From positions 248,001 to 312,000 of the forward strand of contig JAWKKG010000006.1 of NCBI GenBank assembly GCA_041393395.1: a stretch of DNA of 64,000 nucleotides. The letters are read 5' to 3'. Positions within the stretch are counted from its first letter, which is position 1. Every line of letters starts with the position of its first letter. Source of the DNA: JAGQIB01 sp041393395. Its GTDB lineage: Bacteria > ARS69. This document shows, piece by piece, positions 48,917 to 59,000 of the stretch. Both the position numbers and the translations under genes were made by a program. The notes below the pieces were generated by a model. It was given only the letters and a program-made list of their open reading frames with translations, was not told where the DNA came from and did no database searches.

Positions 48917-49393
48917 ATGCGCAAGGTCATTCTCTCGCTGGCGATCGTGGCCCTCGCGGCCGGCCTCGCGAGCGCGGGCGACTCCGACGAGAAGTGCACG
49001 GCTTCCACCCAGGATTGCCTGAACTCCATGACCAAGTACTGGAAAGAGCACGGCTGGGTCGGGGTGGAACTCGACAAGGCCGATGCCGGCGAAGGCATGA
49101 AGGTCACGCGCGTCGTCGCGGACAGCCCGGCGTCCGCGGTCGGCATCCACGAAGGCGACGTGCTCATCGCCATGAACGGCATCGAGCTGGCCGAGGAGAA
49201 CAACGACAAGCTCGAGGCCGAGCGCAAGGGCTGGACCGTGGGTGCGCAGGTGCAGTGGACGATGCTGCGCGACGGCAAGAAGAAGAACTTCGACATCACG
49301 CTCGCGTCGATGCCGGCCGACGTGCTCGCGGCGTGGATCGGTCACCACATGATGCAGCACGCGGAGCTCGCGACGGCCACGCCGACGAGCTGA
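48917..49393 (+). CDS. Small exported PDZ-domain protein
   Basis: 158 residues; GAGGAGGT sits 6 nt before ATG. Signal peptide VILSLAIVALAAGLASA, a short segment with two cysteines (EKCTASTQDCLNSMTKY), then one PDZ domain (WVGVELDKADAGEGMKVTRVVADSPASAVGIHEGDVLIAMNGIEL ... VQWTMLRDGKKKNFDITLAS). It has no protease domain, so it is a periplasmic peptide-binding or scaffolding protein rather than a DegP-like enzyme. A strong terminator follows, making a single-gene unit. Confidence 0.85.
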   Translation: MRKVILSLAIVALAAGLASAGDSDEKCTASTQDCLNSMTKYWKEHGWVGVELDKADAGEGMKVTRVVADSPASAVGIHEGDVLIAMNGIELAEENNDKLEAERKGWTVGAQVQWTMLRDGKKKNFDITLASMPADVLAAWIGHHMMQHAELATATPTS

Positions 49394-49470
49394 TCCTCGC
49401 GTTGTCCCGGCCGGCGTCGCGAGACGGGGCCCTTCGAATCGGAAGCAAGTCCGGAAGGCAACGAAGGACC

Positions 49471-49502
49471 GGGGCCGGTGGAGACGCCGGCCCCCTTTCT
49501 TT
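49471..49502 (+). terminator. Rho-independent terminator after the PDZ gene
   Basis: GGGGCCGG (49471-49478) pairs with CCGGCCCC (49487-49494) around TGGAGACG, followed by CTTTCTTT. The best terminator in the window. Confidence 0.88.
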
Positions 49503-49565
49503 GACCCGTTGCCTTGACCCGGCGACCCCGCCCTGACTATGCTCGGAGATCTTCCGAGGTGCCGT

Positions 49566-51896
49566 TTGCAACTTGTCCCGGCCCTGCTCTTGCTTGCGCT
49601 GCCCCCGTCCGACTGGTCACCGCTTCCCATCACCGGGGAGGCTCGGGTCGACGCCGTGGCGGTCTCCGGAGTCGACGCGGCGCACGTGTTCCTGTGGACG
49701 GGCATCGCCTATCGCTCGACGGACGGCGGCGAGAGCTAGGAGACCCTCGTCGCCGGGTTCGAGCACGGAGTCGTGTCCCCCGACCTCGCGAACATCGCTT
49801 TCGATCCGATCGACGCCACGACGTTGTGGGCCACGGTGGGCAACCAACCGGTGCGCTCGGCGGACTTCGGCGAGACCTGGCTCGACTGGGGTGTTCCGCC
49901 CGCGACGCCACTCGCCGGATTCCTCGCGGACCCCGCGACCCCGACGACCTCGGCCTGGGCGCTGGGAGGAACCGGCAGCGGCGCCGGTGCCTGGCGCACG
50001 ACGGACGCCGGTCTGCACTGGACCCGCGTGCTCGACGCACCCGACCCGCGCGCGATCGCGCCGAGCCCGACCGACCCGCAACGCGTTCTCGTCGGCGCTT
50101 CCGGCGGCGCCGCGCTCACGACGGACGGCGGATCGACGTGGCAGTGGGTCCGAACGGACGTCGCCGTGAACCGCATCCGATGGCGCGGCGACGGTCTGCG
50201 CGTGAGCGGTCTGCGGCCGGATCGCCGTCTCATGCGCTCGAGCGACGGCGGGGTCACGTGGGTCGACGGGACGAGCTCGATCACCGGGGACTGGCCGGAG
50301 TGGCCCTGGGTGGACTTCGCGTATCTCGAGACGGGTCCGAACGAACTCCTCGCGGCCGCCGGCGAGACATGCCGTCAGCCGTCGAGCGCCTACGGCGCAT
50401 CCAGTTTGCTGAAGCGCTCCACCGACGATGGGGACTCCTGGTCCGCACAGCCGATCACGGACTGCCTTCCCCTGTTCCAGCCGACGTCGGTTTCGAGGCC
50501 TGGCGTAGAGGTCCGGGCGGAGCGGGCGTGGGCATGGAACCCGTACCTCGCGTCCAATCCGTCCGCGCTCCAGGCGAGCACTGACGATGGATCCACATGG
50601 CACGCGCTTCTCGGATCCGTCCACGAGACGCCCACGTCATGGTTCGACGTCGGCGTCGGGGGAAGTCTGTGGTGCCTCCAACCGGATGGCGACACTGGTG
50701 CTTCCACCGACGGCGGCGGGTCCTGGATCGTGGGAACTGCTGGGCGACGGGGACTCGCTCTCGCCGCGAGCGACCGCCAGGCGGGTCACGCCGTTCGGAT
50801 GACGAAGCAGGAGGTGACGGACGTCAACTATCTCACACTCGAGCGCACGACGAACAGCGGGGCATCCTGGTCGCAGTACACCTACTGGCCGATCTCCGTC
50901 TCCGAGACGTTCATCGCCTACCGGTGGGGTTCCGGCCAGACGATCTACGTCTGGGTGTGGACCTGGGGCGAGGCGCACAGCGATCTGCTCCGCAGCACGG
51001 ATGGCGGGACCACCTTCCACCTCCACGCCGAGAGCGTCCCCACTCCCGTCGACGTGGAGATCGCGGGAAGCGACTTCCACCTCTGGGCGGTTCACGCCGC
51101 TGCCCCCCGCTCCCGAACGTCGACCGACGGCGGACTCACCTGGCTCGCGACGGACCGGGGACTGCCGGCCCGCCGGCCGGTGCGGCTGCTCGTCGATCCC
51201 CGGGACAAGTTCGCGCACGCGCTCGTCGTGTTCGAGACCGGCGAGCCGTACGAAACATGGAACCGCGGTGCCCGCTGGCAATCGATGAGCGCGTCCGGTG
51301 TCTCGCCGAGCAAGAACCCGGACCCCCGGCCGCTGCCCGAATCGGCCGATCTCCGCGGTGTGCGGATCACGGGCGGAGACTGGGATCTCGGCATTCCCGA
51401 CCGGCGGATCTTCCTCGCCACGGACCGTGGGCTATGGGTGTCCGACCTCGGGTTCGTCACGGACGGGCTTCCGTTCCTCGACCTGGACGGTGTCGCCTAC
51501 TCGCGCGTGCTTCAGCGCGTGTTCGTCTGGAACGAGCGGCACGGCGTGTACGCGCGCGATTGGCCCGCACTTCCCTCGAGCGATCCTGCGCGCGAATCAG
51601 CGACCTCGACGCGACCCGGAGACGCCCTCTCCCTCCGCGTCACGCCGAATCCGTTCCACACGGACACCGAGCTCCGGTGCCTCCTCCCCGAGGCGGGTCG
51701 CGCGCGGATCGAGATCTTCGACACGAGCGGCCGCCGCGTAGCGACCCTGCTCGACGGACCGGTCGCCGCCGGCGAGCGCTCGCTCCGCTGGTCCGGTCGG
51801 AACGACCGGGGACAGCGCGTGGCGGCCGGCGTCTACTTCGCCCGCCTGAACGCTGCGGGGTTCACTCGGTCGGAGCGGGTGATCCGGGTGGATTGA
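49566..51896 (+). pseudogene. Exported Asp-box (BNR) repeat protein with FlgD-like C terminus, interrupted by an amber codon
   Basis: One continuous frame from TTG 49566 (GAGG upstream, leader LQLVPALLLLALPPSDW) to 51896, broken by a single TAG at 49737-49739. The codon sits where the Asp-box motif S-x-D-x-G-x-x-W needs Trp (YRSTDGGES then stop), so TGG to TAG is the obvious change. Downstream, many intact Asp-boxes remain (RTTDAGLHW, TTDGGSTW, RSSDGGVTW, STDDGSTW, STDGGLTW), then a FlgD-like C terminus (VTPNPFHTDTE, IFDTSGRRVATLLDG, GVYFARL). The protein was probably a secreted propeller, as in sialidase-like or Vps10-like proteins. A start at 49773 would omit the signal peptide. Nonsense mutation, suppression or a base-call error are all possible. 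Confidence 0.75.
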
Positions 51897-51962
51897 ACTG
51901 ACCGGTCGACGGCACCCGGAGGCGGCGCGTACTCTGTTCCTCCATTCCACGGGAGGACCCGC

Positions 51963-52379
51963 ATGCCGAGCCGAATCATCCCCACGATGAAGTACGCGGA
52001 CGCGCCGGCCGCCATCGACTGGCTGCGGATCGCCTTCGGGTTCGAGCCGCACCTCGTGGTGCCCGGCCCGGGCGACACGATCGCGCACGCCCAGCTCCGC
52101 CTCGGTGACGACATGATCATGCTCGGCTCCGCCGGCGACACACCGTTCGACGCGATGCAGCGGCCGCCCGCGGGGCGCGACGCTCCCGTCACCCAGAGCG
52201 CGTACATCGTCATCGAGGACGTAGATGGTCACTGCGACCGCGCGCGTCGCGCCGGGGCGAAGATCGTGGTGGAGCCGGCGGACCAGGATTACGGCGGACG
52301 TCTGTACTCCTGTCGCGATCCGGAGGGCCACCTCTGGAACTTCGGGTCCTACGATCCCTGGGCGGAAACGTCGGAGTAG
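51963..52379 (+). CDS. VOC-family (glyoxalase/bleomycin-resistance-fold) protein
   Basis: 138 residues with GGGAGGA 7 nt upstream. The two-module VOC fold is visible: IIPTMKYADAPAAIDWLRIAFGFEPH, AHAQLRLGDDMIMLGSA, SAYIVIEDVDGHCDRARRAGAKIVVEPADQDYGGRLYSCRDPEGHLWNFG. This matches the PhnB-like or YdfO-like group. The probable metal or substrate site is near the conserved H of IAHAQLRLG and the E of DPEGHLW. Function not established. It ends 3 nt before the next gene. Confidence 0.85.
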   Translation: MPSRIIPTMKYADAPAAIDWLRIAFGFEPHLVVPGPGDTIAHAQLRLGDDMIMLGSAGDTPFDAMQRPPAGRDAPVTQSAYIVIEDVDGHCDRARRAGAKIVVEPADQDYGGRLYSCRDPEGHLWNFGSYDPWAETSE

Positions 52380-52382
52380 TCG

Positions 52383-53414
52383 ATGAAGATCCTGATCCTC
52401 GGCGGCACCCAGTTCATCGGCATTCATCTCGTGGCCGCCGCGCGCGCGCGAGGCCACGAGGTCACCGTGTTCAACCGCGGCACCACGCCGCTCGTCGACG
52501 CGGACGGCATCGAGCAGATCACGGGCGATCGCCACCGCGACCTCGCTCGCCTCGCCGGCCGACGCTGGGACGCGGTCGTCGACACCTGCGGCTACGTGCC
52601 GAGCTCGCTCGAGAGCTCCACGGCCACGCTCGTCGACGCCGTCGATCGCTACGTGTTCATCTCCAGCATCTCCGTGTACGCGGACTTCTCCACGCACGGC
52701 ATGGACGAAACGGCGCCGCTCGCGACGTTGTCCGCCGAGTCGCTCGAGAAGGCGGAGGCGGTGGACCGCTCGGGCCGCGTGACCGGCAGCGAGTACGGTG
52801 GCGCCTACGGCGCGCTGAAGGTTCGCTGCGAGGACGTGGTGAGGAGCGCATTCCCGGAGCGGGCGCTCGTCGTGCGGCCCGGGCTCGTCGCGGGCAGCCA
52901 CGACCCCACGGAGCGGTTCACGTACTGGGTGGCGCGCGTCGCGCGGGGCGGCGAGATCCTCGCTCCCGGCCGCCCCGATCGATTGATCCAGTACATCGAC
53001 GCCGCGGATCTCGCCGACTGGACGATTCAGTCCGTGGAACGGCGCGCGACCGGCATCTACAACGTCACCGGCCCGGCGACGGATCTCACGATGGCGGCGT
53101 TCCTCGAGGAGTGCCGCCAGGTCACCGCCGGCGACGCGACGTTCACCTGGGTCCCGGACGCCTTCCTTTTGCAGCACGAGGTGAAATCGTGGACCGAGAT
53201 GCCGCTCTGGATTCCGGAGACGGAGACCGGCCACTCCGGGCTCATGCACATCGACTGCCGCAAGGCGTTCGCTTCCGGGTTGCGACCGCGACCCGTGCGA
53301 CGCACGATCGAGGACGTCCTGGCGTGGGCGAACGGCCCGGGCGCCGATCGAAAGCGGAAGAACGGTCTGGCCGAGGATCGGGAGCTCGAGTTGCTGCGCG
53401 CCTGGCGCGGCTAG
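52383..53414 (+). CDS. NAD-dependent epimerase/dehydratase (extended SDR)
   Basis: 343 residues. The nucleotide-binding start is MKILILGGTQFIGIHLVAAA (GGTxFIG, as in atypical SDRs). Active-site-like features are VFISSISVYADFS and the tyrosine in GGAYGALKVRCEDVV (YxxxK is Y-G-A-L-K). The C-terminal part has VRPGLVAGSHDPTERFTYWV and YIDAADLADW. It resembles the plant and bacterial isoflavone/RNA-binding-like SDR group whose substrate is usually unknown. Probably cotranscribed with the VOC gene. Confidence 0.85.
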   Translation: MKILILGGTQFIGIHLVAAARARGHEVTVFNRGTTPLVDADGIEQITGDRHRDLARLAGRRWDAVVDTCGYVPSSLESSTATLVDAVDRYVFISSISVYADFSTHGMDETAPLATLSAESLEKAEAVDRSGRVTGSEYGGAYGALKVRCEDVVRSAFPERALVVRPGLVAGSHDPTERFTYWVARVARGGEILAPGRPDRLIQYIDAADLADWTIQSVERRATGIYNVTGPATDLTMAAFLEECRQVTAGDATFTWVPDAFLLQHEVKSWTEMPLWIPETETGHSGLMHIDCRKAFASGLRPRPVRRTIEDVLAWANGPGADRKRKNGLAEDRELELLRAWRG

Positions 53415-53477
53415 CGCGCCCGCACGCTCTCGGCGGCGATCCACCTCGCGACGTCGCCGTCATTCGGAGGTACATCC

Positions 53478-53873
53478 ATGGCCGAGTCCGCCGCCGGGAC
53501 CATTCGCGAGTTCTGGCGACTCATGGGCACGAACGACTTCGACTCCGTCGCCGCCGTGCTGGCCGACGACTTCGTGCTCGAGTGGCCGATGTCCCGGGAG
53601 CGAATCCGCGGGGCGGCTCGCTTCGCACAGATGAACCGCGAGTATCCTGCCCACGGAAGGTGGCGCTTCGAGATCGTGCGTCTCGTGGCGGCGGGCCGGG
53701 ACGCCGTGTCGGACGTCCGCGTCACGGACGGCGTCGTGAGCGCGCGCGTCATTTCGTTCTTCACGGTGGAGGACGGCAGGATCACGAAGCTCGTGGAGTT
53801 CTGGCCGGAAGAGTACCCCGCGCCGGAGAATCGCGCCCACCTCGTCGAGATGATGTCCGCGGGTGACGAGTAG
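53478..53873 (+). CDS. SnoaL/NTF2-like protein
   Basis: 131 residues; GGAGG lies 6 nt upstream of the ATG. It has the cone-shaped NTF2-like fold: TIREFWRLMGTNDFDSVAAVLADDFVLEWP, then strands RWRFEIVRLVAAGRDAVSDVRV, ARVISFFTVEDGRITKLVEFWPE. Family members bind small hydrophobic ligands or act as isomerases, cyclases or hydrolases; the role here is unknown. It overlaps the GNAT gene start by 1 nt. Confidence 0.83.
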   Translation: MAESAAGTIREFWRLMGTNDFDSVAAVLADDFVLEWPMSRERIRGAARFAQMNREYPAHGRWRFEIVRLVAAGRDAVSDVRVTDGVVSARVISFFTVEDGRITKLVEFWPEEYPAPENRAHLVEMMSAGDE

Positions 53874-54433
53874 TGCTGCGGATCGTTCCCATCGCTCCCG
53901 CGCGCCTCGCGGACTTCTTCACGTTCCTCGAGCGCGACGCGTTCGCGGACAATCCGCGCTGGGCGTCCTGCTACTGCCAGTGCTTCTACGAGGATCACCG
54001 CCAGGTCGACTGGCCCGCGCGAACCGCGGCGGAGAACAAGGCCTGCGCGACCCGGCGCGCCGCCGAGGGCTCCATGCAAGGACTTCTCGCGTACGAGGAC
54101 GGACGCGTCATCGGGTGGTGCAATGCGGCGCCGCGCCCGCTGCTGCACGCGCTGGACGAGGAGCCGATCGCGGACGCGGACACGACGGGAACGATCGTGT
54201 GCTTCCTCGTGTCCCCGGCCGCCCGCGGCCGCGGCGTGGCGACGGCCCTGCTCGACGCGGCCTGCGAAGGACTCCGCGCGCAGGGGCTCCGCACCGTGGA
54301 GGCGAACCCTCGATTGGACGAGACGAGCGACGCCGAGAACCACTACGGCCCGCTCCGCATGTACCTGCGGGCCGGCTTCGAGATCACGCGGGACGACGGG
54401 GACGGAAGCGTGTGGGTGAGGAAGTCGCTGTGA
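53873..54433 (+). CDS. GNAT-family N-acetyltransferase
   Basis: 186 residues from GTG 53873, which overlaps the previous stop by one base (TAGTG). The acetyl-CoA block is IVCFLVSPAARGRGVATALLDAAC (R/Q-x-x-G-x-G/A as RGRGVA). The N-terminal segment has a cysteine-rich stretch (NPRWASCYCQCFYEDHR) seen in a subgroup of GNATs related to YafP/GCN5. It would acetylate an amine, peptide or small molecule; the substrate is unknown. Encoded with the NTF2-like gene. Confidence 0.85.
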   Translation: MLRIVPIAPARLADFFTFLERDAFADNPRWASCYCQCFYEDHRQVDWPARTAAENKACATRRAAEGSMQGLLAYEDGRVIGWCNAAPRPLLHALDEEPIADADTTGTIVCFLVSPAARGRGVATALLDAACEGLRAQGLRTVEANPRLDETSDAENHYGPLRMYLRAGFEITRDDGDGSVWVRKSL

Positions 54434-54446
54434 AGTCCGCGCGCTC

Positions 54447-55367
54447 TCAGTCGTAGAGAGGGACGCCCCGCGAGCGGGCCCGACCGAGAAGCAGACGATT
54501 CGCGCGGGAAGCGAGAATCGCCGAGGCCGGCAGGCCGAACACGCCGATGAACGGCACGAGGGAAGCCACGAGCCAGAGAATGCCCTGCCACACGTAGCGG
54601 TGGTACAGGAGCCAGACCCAGGGAAACAGCAGAGCGGTCCAGTTCCAGTCGCTCGCAAAGCGCTCCTCGAGGCGACGCCGCCGGCCCTCCCATCGCGCTG
54701 CCCCCACGGCATCCAGCCGCTCGAGCGCCGCCGCGACGAACCACTCGCGACGATGACGACGGGTCGCACGGCCTTCCACCGCACCGATCAGCGTGATGGC
54801 GATCATCGGCATCAGACCCGAGCAGATTGCCACCGCGGCCAGGAAGCCGGACAGGATCCCGCGAGTCATCGACGCCGCCATCTCGCGTGCGGACTCGAAT
54901 CGATCGCCCGCGGCGGCAAGCACGTCGTCGAACGGTCGATCGAGAAACTCCGTCAGCGGGAACTCGGATCGAACACCAAGGAAACCGACGAATGCGATGA
55001 CGACGACCAGCAAGCCCGTGCCCCAGAGGGCGAAACGGTCGAGCCGGGCGGCCGGGCCTTCGTCCCGATCGGCGTCGCCTGCCGCCCCGATCACTTCGTC
55101 TTCGGATCGTTCGCCGACGTTCGGGGCGGCGCGAACCACCGCCGCGAGATCCCGGAGGAAGACCGACTCGGAGTTCGCCTCGCCGGACGTCTCCGCGTCG
55201 AGGAAACGCAGATGCTCCGCGGCCTCACGCGTGCGCGCGTTCAGCCGGACGTACCGGGCAACGAACCAGCCGAAGAAGAGAACCCACACGAGAACGAGCG
55301 CAACACAACAGAACACGCCGGCCGAACCCGCCCGCGACAGCTGCCCGAGAAGGTCGCCGCCGGTCAC
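54447..55367 (-). CDS. Uncharacterised integral membrane protein, possibly DUF2628-like C terminus
   Basis: 306 residues from GTG 55367, which overlaps the previous gene stop. Four or five transmembrane segments: AGVFCCVALVLVWVLFFGWFV (about 17-37), LWGTGLLVVVIAFVGFL, FLAAVAICSGLMPMIAITLIGAV and near the end WTALLFPWVWLLYHRYVWQGILWLVASLVPFIGVFG. The last block, with its Trp/Tyr-rich loop, recalls DUF2628-type proteins. The middle helices with the connecting acidic segment resemble MotA/ExbB-like arrangement only loosely. Function unknown. Cotranscribed with the gene upstream. Confidence 0.6.
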   Translation of the reverse strand: MTGGDLLGQLSRAGSAGVFCCVALVLVWVLFFGWFVARYVRLNARTREAAEHLRFLDAETSGEANSESVFLRDLAAVVRAAPNVGERSEDEVIGAAGDADRDEGPAARLDRFALWGTGLLVVVIAFVGFLGVRSEFPLTEFLDRPFDDVLAAAGDRFESAREMAASMTRGILSGFLAAVAICSGLMPMIAITLIGAVEGRATRRHRREWFVAAALERLDAVGAARWEGRRRRLEERFASDWNWTALLFPWVWLLYHRYVWQGILWLVASLVPFIGVFGLPASAILASRANRLLLGRARSRGVPLYD

Positions 55368-55951
55368 GAGGTGACCCCGATCAAGGCCGCGTGATCTTCC
55401 TCCATGCGGCGCGGACCGTTCCGCAGCGCGGGCACCGCCAGGAACGCGAGGATCCCGGCCACGAAAAGGCCGCCGGTCTGCCGGAATGCAGTCGCTCGGG
55501 CCTCCCGTGCGGCGTCGAGGCCGGAAGCCACCAGCGCAGGCCCCGGATCGTCGGCGACCGCCAGCGCCTGGGACGTCGAGATCTCGTACTGAAACGAAGT
55601 GATCGCACCGAGCACCGCGGGCACTGCCGCCACGAGCACGACGAGGAGCACCAGGGCGGCCCGCGTTCGCGCGATCTCCGCCCGGAAGCTCTGCCGGTCG
55701 CGCTCACACCAGCCGGCGCGACCATCCGCCGTATCCCGGGCGAGCGCCTCGACCACGGAGTACACGTAGCGATTCGCGAGATGCGGCGCACCTTCGGTCC
55801 GCCCGAGCTCCGCCCCGCCGCTCACGGCGCGATCCAGCACGCGGGACACGACGGCTCGGCCATAGCGACGTCGCGCGCGCCAGGCGAAGATCGCGTAGGC
55901 GACGACCATCACGAAGGTCCACAGGAGCGCGATGTCGGCGTAGGTGACCAT
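55364..55951 (-). CDS. Uncharacterised membrane protein coupled to the preceding one
   Basis: 195 residues. Helices near the N terminus (YADIALLWTFVMVVAYAIFAW), the middle (ALVLLVVLVAAVPAVLGAITSF) and the end (GGLFVAGILAFLAVPAL). Between them a hydrophilic loop (SGGAELGRTEGAPHLANRYVYSVVEAL) is followed by a charged helix. It has similar three-helix layout to the other membrane protein and may form a complex with it. Its stop overlaps that gene start. I do not recognise a family. Confidence 0.6.
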   Translation of the reverse strand: MVTYADIALLWTFVMVVAYAIFAWRARRRYGRAVVSRVLDRAVSGGAELGRTEGAPHLANRYVYSVVEALARDTADGRAGWCERDRQSFRAEIARTRAALVLLVVLVAAVPAVLGAITSFQYEISTSQALAVADDPGPALVASGLDAAREARATAFRQTGGLFVAGILAFLAVPALRNGPRRMEEDHAALIGVTS

Positions 55952-55971
55952 GGCCCGAGAGTACAGCTACA

Positions 55972-55995
55972 ATTCCCGATCTCGCAATCGGGAAT
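55972..55995 (-). terminator. Hairpin between tricorn-like gene and membrane-protein gene
   Basis: A perfect 9-bp stem (ATTCCCGAT with ATCGGGAAT) with a 6-nt loop, 30 nt after the tricorn-like gene stop. On the minus strand it is followed by TGTAGC only, so it is a weak terminator candidate. Confidence 0.5.
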
Positions 55996-56024
55996 CGGCA
56001 AACGCCCTGGCGCGCGCCCCCGGG

Positions 56025-59000
56025 CTACCGGGCCCGCTTCGGGTACGGCGGCGCCACGACGTCCTCGACCGGCTCCGCCGCGAGCCGGTCGAGCAGGTGC
56101 CGCACGGCCGTCTCGAGCTGCGCGTCACTTCCCGCCGCCGTCGCCCGGGGAAGGTTGTCCACCGGCAGGTCCGGCTCCACGCCCTCGTTCTCGATCAGCC
56201 AACCCTCGGGCCCGAAGACGCCGAACTCCGCGGCGCTCGCCAATCCCGAGTCCCGCAGGCGGTTGCCGAACGAGAGCCAGATCTCGCCGCCGTACGTGCG
56301 GTTCCCGATCACGTCGCCGAGACCGAGACGACGGAAGCCCTCCACGAACACCTCGCCGTCGGATACGGTGAACTCGTCGCAGATCACCACGAGGTGGCCG
56401 CGGTAGGCCCATTGCATGTTCCAGCTCGGCTCGCCGGCGCGGCCCTGCCAGTACATCCAGTCCCGGCGCAGCAGGCGAGAGAGAAGCCAGCTCTCGATGT
56501 TGCCCCCGCCGTTGTGACGGACGTCGAGAATCACCCCGCCGCGCCGGAACGCCGGATAGAACTCGCGCGCGAACGCGGTCCAGTCCCCGGCTCCCATCGC
56601 GCGCAGGTGCACGTAGCCGAGCTGACCGTCGGACAGCTCGTCCACGCGCAGCCGGTTGCCGTACTCCCAGTCGCGGTACCGGAGGTCCCGCGCCGCGGCC
56701 GCGGTGAGCGGCTCCACGATCACGTCGCGCTCGTCCCGCTGTCCGGCCGGCCGCACCGTGAGTCGGACCTGCCGCCCGGCCTGGTTGCGGAGCGCGGCCG
56801 CCGGCGCCACCCCGCGAGCGCCGTTGATCGCGACGATCCGGTCACCCTCCCGCACGTTCACGCCGTAGCGAGCGAGCGGGGCGAGCTCGTCCGGGTGGTC
56901 GGGATCGCTCCGGTAGACCCGCTGCACGAGCCAGCCGTCGTCGTCGCGGACCAGGCGCGCCCCGAGCGAGGCGACGTCGATCTGGTCCGGCGCTTCGCGG
57001 TCGTCCCCGCCGAACACGTACGTGTGCGACGCCGTCAGCTCGCCGACCATCTGGTAGAGCAGATCGTTGAACTCGTCGCGCGTGGTGATCCGATCCACGA
57101 GCGGCAGGTAGCGATCCCGCACCGCATCCCAGTCCGCGCCGTGGAGACCCGGGTCGTAGAACCAGTCGCGTTCCATGCGCCAGGCGTCGAGGAACATCTG
57201 CCGCCACTCGAGCTTCGGATCGAGATCGATCGTCCAGCCCGCGAGGTCCACCGCCGCGTCGTCCAGCTTCGCGTCCGGGGCGGCCGCCACCACGTACAGT
57301 CCGTCGCCCTTGCGGAGCAGCAGCTTCTCCCCGTTGCCGGCCAGCTCGTAGCCGTCGACGTCGGCGAGCACGTCGGCCGCCTCCGGCTCCTCCTTCGAGA
57401 TCTCGATCGTGCGCAGCGTCTCCTTGCCTTCGCGCGTGGTCGCGCGATCGAGCCAGAACAGCCGGCTCCCGTTCGCGGAGAGCGAGCGGTAGTTCCCGCT
57501 GCCGGCGGGCACCTCGATGACCCGCTCGCTCAGCCCTTCCGGAATGATGACGACCTTCACGGCGGCGTCCTCTTCGCCCTTCTTCTTGTCGTCCTTCTTG
57601 TCCTTCTTCGCGTCCTTGCCGTCGTCGACGGTGGCGGCCTCGGCCCCCTGGTCGAGCTCGGTGTCCGGCGCGAACGGGGAACGTTGTCCGCCGGCGAGAT
57701 CGAGGCCGAAGATCCCCGTGGTGCGATCGAGGAACGGTTCCGGCTGGTATGCGCCCCAGGGACTCTGCACCAGCGAGACGAGATCGCGATCCGAGAGGAA
57801 CCACAGCCACTTTCCGTCCGGACTCCAGGCCGGACTTCCGCTCTGTGTGCGCGGCGTGGTGGCGTCGAACGTGTCGCCGGACTTCGTGTCGTGGAGGCGG
57901 ACATGCGTGAAGTCGTTCCGGGCGCGCTCCACGAACGCGAGGTAGCGACTGTCCGGCGACCAGGTCAGCCCGTCGAACGCGTCCATGCTGGATTCGGCGA
58001 TCTGCGTGCTGCGCTTCTTGTCGAGATCCCGGATCCAGAGACGCAAGTCCTTGTCGGTCCACGCGATCCTCTTGCCGTCGGGCGAGGGAACCGCGCCGAA
58101 CCGGTGGACGCGGGCGCCGTCGTTCGTGATCCGCTCCGGCTCTTCCAGCCCGAGCGGCGACAGGGTGGCGAACTCGAGCTCGCCCGTCTCGTCTTCCAGC
58201 GCGATCAGCGTCTGCGCGTCCAGGAACGTCGCGTCGCGCCAGCGCACCTCGTCGCGACGGGTCACGCGCGCGAGCCGCCCCGGCCCGACCGGCGCCGTGA
58301 AGACCTGCCCGCGAGAAGTCAGCACCACGCGCGACGCGTCCGGCGCGAGATGGGCCGCCGTCAGGTAGTCCACCGGATCGTCGACCCAGCGGGTGCGGGT
58401 CTGATCCAGGTCCGAGGGCAGCGTGATCTCGATCTTCTCGTCGGTTCCCGACCCGAGATCGTAGCGGCGAAGATCGGCGCCATGCTGGTACACCACGATG
58501 TCGCCGCTTCGCGTCGGCGTGCGCACGTCGAGCGCCGCGTGGTGCGTGAGCTGCCGCGCGCCTTCACCGGACTCGCTCATCGCCCAGAGGTTCATGACGC
58601 CGTCGCGGTCCGAGACGAAGACGAAGGCGGGGATCCCTGTCCGGGGATCGGTCCACCAGGATCGAAGACCGGGGATCGCGTGCCGGCAGACCCCGTCTTC
58701 CTCTCCGGTCAACGGCTCGGCCTCGCCCTCCCCCGGCGTCCAGCGCCAGATCCCCTGCATCAGGCCGCCGCGATAGCGCTTGGTCGCGCTCGCCGTGAAC
58801 GGAAGGCGGGTGAAGTAGAGCGTGCCGTTGGAGCTGTACGCGCCCTCCCACGCCTGATGCAGCGGCAACACCGTCGTTTGACCGTCCGCCGGATCCACCG
58901 TCGCGAGCTGCCACTGCGGGAGCGTCGAGAAGTGCCGGGTGCGGTAGAGCACGCGATTGTCCGGAGTCCACCCCACCACCTCGGCGCGCTCGCCCTCCCA

